Source of the DNA: an uncultured Planctomycetaceae bacterium
GTDB taxonomy: Bacteria > Planctomycetota > Planctomycetia > Planctomycetales > Planctomycetaceae
Assembly (NCBI GenBank): GCA_903921605.1
Contig: CAIXQV010000375.1
Coordinates: 1 to 7,254, forward strand
Length of the DNA stretch: 7,254 bases
Reading direction: 5' to 3'
The position numbers and the translations under genes are program-made. A model generated the notes under the pieces. It saw nothing but the letters and a program-made list of their open reading frames with translations, ran no database searches and was not told where the DNA came from. Shown here piece after piece: positions 5,706-7,254 of the stretch (position 1 is the stretch's first letter; each line of letters begins with the position of its first letter).

Positions 5706-6518
5706 ATGCTGACACTGACTGATATCCGCAAGACATTTCACGCCGGGACACCGAACGAGGTGCGAGCTCTGCAGGGCGTGAACCTGAAAATTGAGCAGGG
5801 TTCGTTCGTTGTTGTGATCGGCACGAATGGCTCGGGCAAGTCGACGCTGCTCAACGCCGTCGCCGGAGCGTTCTTCGTTGACGAAGGCCGAATTGAATTA
5901 GCCGGCAACGACGTCACTCGCTGGCCCGAACATCGCCGAGCTGTGCATATCGGTCGAGTCTTCCAGAACCCATTCACCGGCACCGCTCCGAATCTGTCCA
6001 TCGCCGAGAACCTGGCACTCGCCGAACGACGTGGTCAATTTCGCGGTCTCGGCTGGGCTCTGAAGCATCGCAGCATGGACGAGCTTCGCGAGAAGGTCAA
6101 AGAGATGGGCCTTGGGATGGAAGACCGTCTGAGCAATCAAATCGGCAGCCTCTCCGGCGGCCAGCGTCAATCACTGACCCTGCTCATGGCCGGCCTGCGA
6201 CGTCCGGACCTGTTATTGCTCGATGAACACACTGCCGCCCTGGACCCCAAATCCGCCGACCAGGTGATTCGACTCACGGAAGACATGGTCGCAAAGAACA
6301 AACTCACCACCATGATGGTCACCCATTCGATGCAACAGGCTGCGTCACTTGGTGATCGTCTCATCATGATGGTCCGCGGCCAAATCATGTTCGACTTCCG
6401 GGGCCCTGCGAAGGCTCGTCTCACTCCCGAGGCCATTCTCCACAAGTTCGAAGAAGTCCGCCGCCTCGACCGCCTTGATAAATCCACGGCTGAGCAATTG
6501 CGCAGGGTTTATGTATAA
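5706..6518 (+). CDS. ABC importer ATP-binding protein (COG1101 type)
   Basis: This is the cytoplasmic ATPase that powers the importer, probably as a homodimer since no second ATPase is encoded. All motifs are intact: Walker A GTNGSGKST (39-47), Q-loop RVFQNP with Gln87, signature LSGGQRQ (149-155), Walker B LLLLDE (169-174, catalytic Glu174), D-loop AALD (177-180) and switch His207 in MVTHSMQQ. The Q-loop region PFTGTAPNLSIAENLALAE (89-107) and the helical insert fit the COG1101 group that partners COG4120 permeases. The length of 270 residues is normal. The ATG at 5706 has AAGG (5693-5696) nine bases upstream, overlapping the end of the permease gene, so translational coupling is likely. It is the last gene of the cluster; no clear intrinsic terminator follows, the nearest strong hairpin being at 6598-6629. 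Confidence 0.95.
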   Translation: MLTLTDIRKTFHAGTPNEVRALQGVNLKIEQGSFVVVIGTNGSGKSTLLNAVAGAFFVDEGRIELAGNDVTRWPEHRRAVHIGRVFQNPFTGTAPNLSIAENLALAERRGQFRGLGWALKHRSMDELREKVKEMGLGMEDRLSNQIGSLSGGQRQSLTLLMAGLRRPDLLLLDEHTAALDPKSADQVIRLTEDMVAKNKLTTMMVTHSMQQAASLGDRLIMMVRGQIMFDFRGPAKARLTPEAILHKFEEVRRLDRLDKSTAEQLRRVYV

Positions 6519-6597
6519 GAGGTTACATGCCGAGTGCGTTGACAGCTGTGCTTCATGGGGATGTGTTTGGATGGCCCGCCAAAATACATCTCTCTCT

Positions 6598-6629
6598 TTG
6601 GACTGCGGCAGCAGGCTGCGGCAGTCCAA
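6598..6629. repeat. Strong palindromic hairpin repeat downstream of the ATPase gene
   Basis: TTGGACTGC (6598-6606) pairs perfectly with GCAGTCCAA (6621-6629). After one G-G mismatch (6607 and 6620), GCAGC (6608-6612) pairs with GCTGC (6615-6619) around AG; sterically the loop would open to four bases. No T-run follows on either strand, so it is better called a REP-like element than an intrinsic terminator, although it could protect the 3' end of the importer mRNA. I associate this TTGGACTGCGGCAG palindrome with planctomycete intergenic repeats, from memory only. Confidence 0.65.
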
Positions 6630-7040
6630 GTGGAGATTGTTGATAACGAAAATGGTCTCTCCGCAGGCGAGTGCCCGTGATTGATTCCGCAGGAGGGTTC
6701 GGAATTCGGTGTTCTTCTGCAACTGAACACTGACGACGGAAACTCTCCGGCCATTAAATCACAAAGCGGAAAACATTAACGCACGATCTCTACGTCGGGT
6801 AATCCCCTCGACCATGGAGCGCAATTCATGCACCATCAAAGAATGCTGCCACCGCAACGTTTGATGAAAGTATTCGAAGCCGTTGGTTAGAGCCGCTTGC
6901 CGGTTGGGCGGGACTTGAAATTAATGATGGCGAGGGATGGGCGGTTTGCGGCGGTTGGGGTTGGGTGTGGTTTGGGGAATCCGAAGCACTCCAATTGAAC
7001 TGCATTCGCTGGCGCGAGAACAATTCGTCTGCGTAACCAG

Positions 7041-7081
7041 CCCACGGACTCAGCAAAAAACAGCCGGGATTATGCCGTGGG
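7041..7081. repeat. Inverted repeat with seven-base arms
   Basis: CCCACGG (7041-7047) and CCGTGGG (7075-7081) enclose 27 bases that include A6 (7055-7060). Pairing can extend by a G-U and an A-T at the base. The loop is long and no T-run follows the stem, so a terminator role is unlikely. It may be the end of a dispersed repeat. Confidence 0.35.
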
Positions 7082-7137
7082 TTTGTAACTCGTTGCAAAC
7101 TATGAGTTTACGCCGTTCGTGGCAGTTCTGGCCGATA

Positions 7138-7167
7138 TTGACCCGTTTTCGCGAACCGCCGTATAGT
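7138..7167 (+). promoter_or_regulatory. Sigma70-like promoter for a gene beyond the window
   Basis: The -35 hexamer TTGACC (7138-7143, five of six to consensus) and the -10 hexamer TATAGT (7162-7167, five of six to consensus) are 18 bases apart, within the normal spacing. Transcription would begin at about 7174 and run rightwards out of the window. It is the best promoter match I found in the window. Confidence 0.65.
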
Positions 7168-7173
7168 CCGCAT

Positions 7174-7254
7174 CACGGATTACTCTCACCCTTCCTCTCG
7201 TCTCCTGTCTTGCGATCTCTCCCGGCCTCATCTTCTCCTACTCCTGTCCTCTCA
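7174..7254 (+). other. Pyrimidine-rich 5' leader of a downstream transcript
   Basis: From 7181 to the window end, 61 of 74 bases are C or T. It directly follows the predicted promoter, so it would form the start of an mRNA leader at least 80 bases long with little self-pairing. No start codon with a ribosome binding site appears before the window ends. It could serve as a binding or loading site for a single-strand RNA-binding protein such as Rho, but that is inference. Confidence 0.4.

Larger units (their letters stand above)
6519..7137. other. Gene-free stretch with inverted repeats and a G-rich tract
   Basis: No frame on either strand has both a ribosome binding site and domain-like sequence. 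Besides the hairpin at 6598-6629 and the inverted repeat at 7041-7081, I see GTGTTC/GAACAC arms (6709-6714 and 6725-6730), CATCAAA/TTTGATG arms (6834-6840 and 6860-6866), and a G-rich tract (about 6930-6977) with five runs of three or four G. The density of such elements suggests dispersed non-coding repeats rather than a lost gene, but this is not tested. Confidence 0.55.

Noticed and set aside
6539..6567. A promoter with TTGACA at 6539-6544
   Set aside because: No acceptable -10 hexamer follows at normal spacing and no gene lies downstream within reach.
6475..6684. A 69-residue + strand open frame after the ATPase
   Set aside because: It begins inside the ATPase gene and its middle is encoded by the palindromic repeat at 6598-6629.
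6826..7098. A 90-residue minus-strand open frame
   Set aside because: It has a Pro/Ser/Gln-rich low-complexity translation that reads the G-rich tract in reverse, with no plausible initiation signal; more likely repeat DNA.

Overview
The window looks like a chromosomal stretch of a planctomycete. The main reasons are an HU-type DNA-binding protein and a 74-residue exported protein whose sequences match, from memory, conserved planctomycete genes, together with moderately GC-rich DNA, long gene-poor spacers and several palindromic repeat elements. The phylum call is an inference from sequence style and remembered families, not from a search. All supported genes lie on the + strand.

Left part (1-1293): the 3' end of an HU/IHF-family gene, a 190-base spacer, and a small gene (552-776) for a putative lipoprotein or secreted protein. 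Then follow 517 bases with no credible gene but with two well-formed stem-loop structures (821-853 and 960-1009).

Centre (1294-6518): a four-gene, one-direction cluster for an ABC importer of the poorly characterised COG2984/COG4120/COG1101 (TrpXYZ-like) type. The order is a substrate-binding protein with two complete tandem binding domains in one chain (1294-3270); a cytoplasmic STAS-domain protein with a roughly 300-residue C-terminal region I cannot assign (3283-4536); a 227-base spacer packed with palindromic repeats; the membrane permease (4764-5699); and the ATPase (5706-6518). Spacings of 12 and 6 bases inside the two gene pairs suggest co-transcription and perhaps translational coupling. 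The permease ribosome binding site and start codon sit inside a predicted 9-bp hairpin, which could set the level of permease and ATPase relative to the binding protein and STAS protein. The likely flow is: the binding protein captures one or two small ligands (aromatic amino acids in characterised Gram-positive relatives; unknown here), the permease and ATPase import them, and the STAS protein may sense transporter or phosphorylation state.

Right part (6519-7254): no credible gene. It holds a strong 32-base hairpin repeat, further inverted repeats, a G-rich tract and, at the end, a good sigma70-like promoter (TTGACC, 18-base spacer, TATAGT) followed by a pyrimidine-rich leader for a gene beyond the window.

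The item most worth following is the importer with a duplicated binding protein and a STAS-fusion partner gene, together with the repeat-derived hairpin over the permease start.
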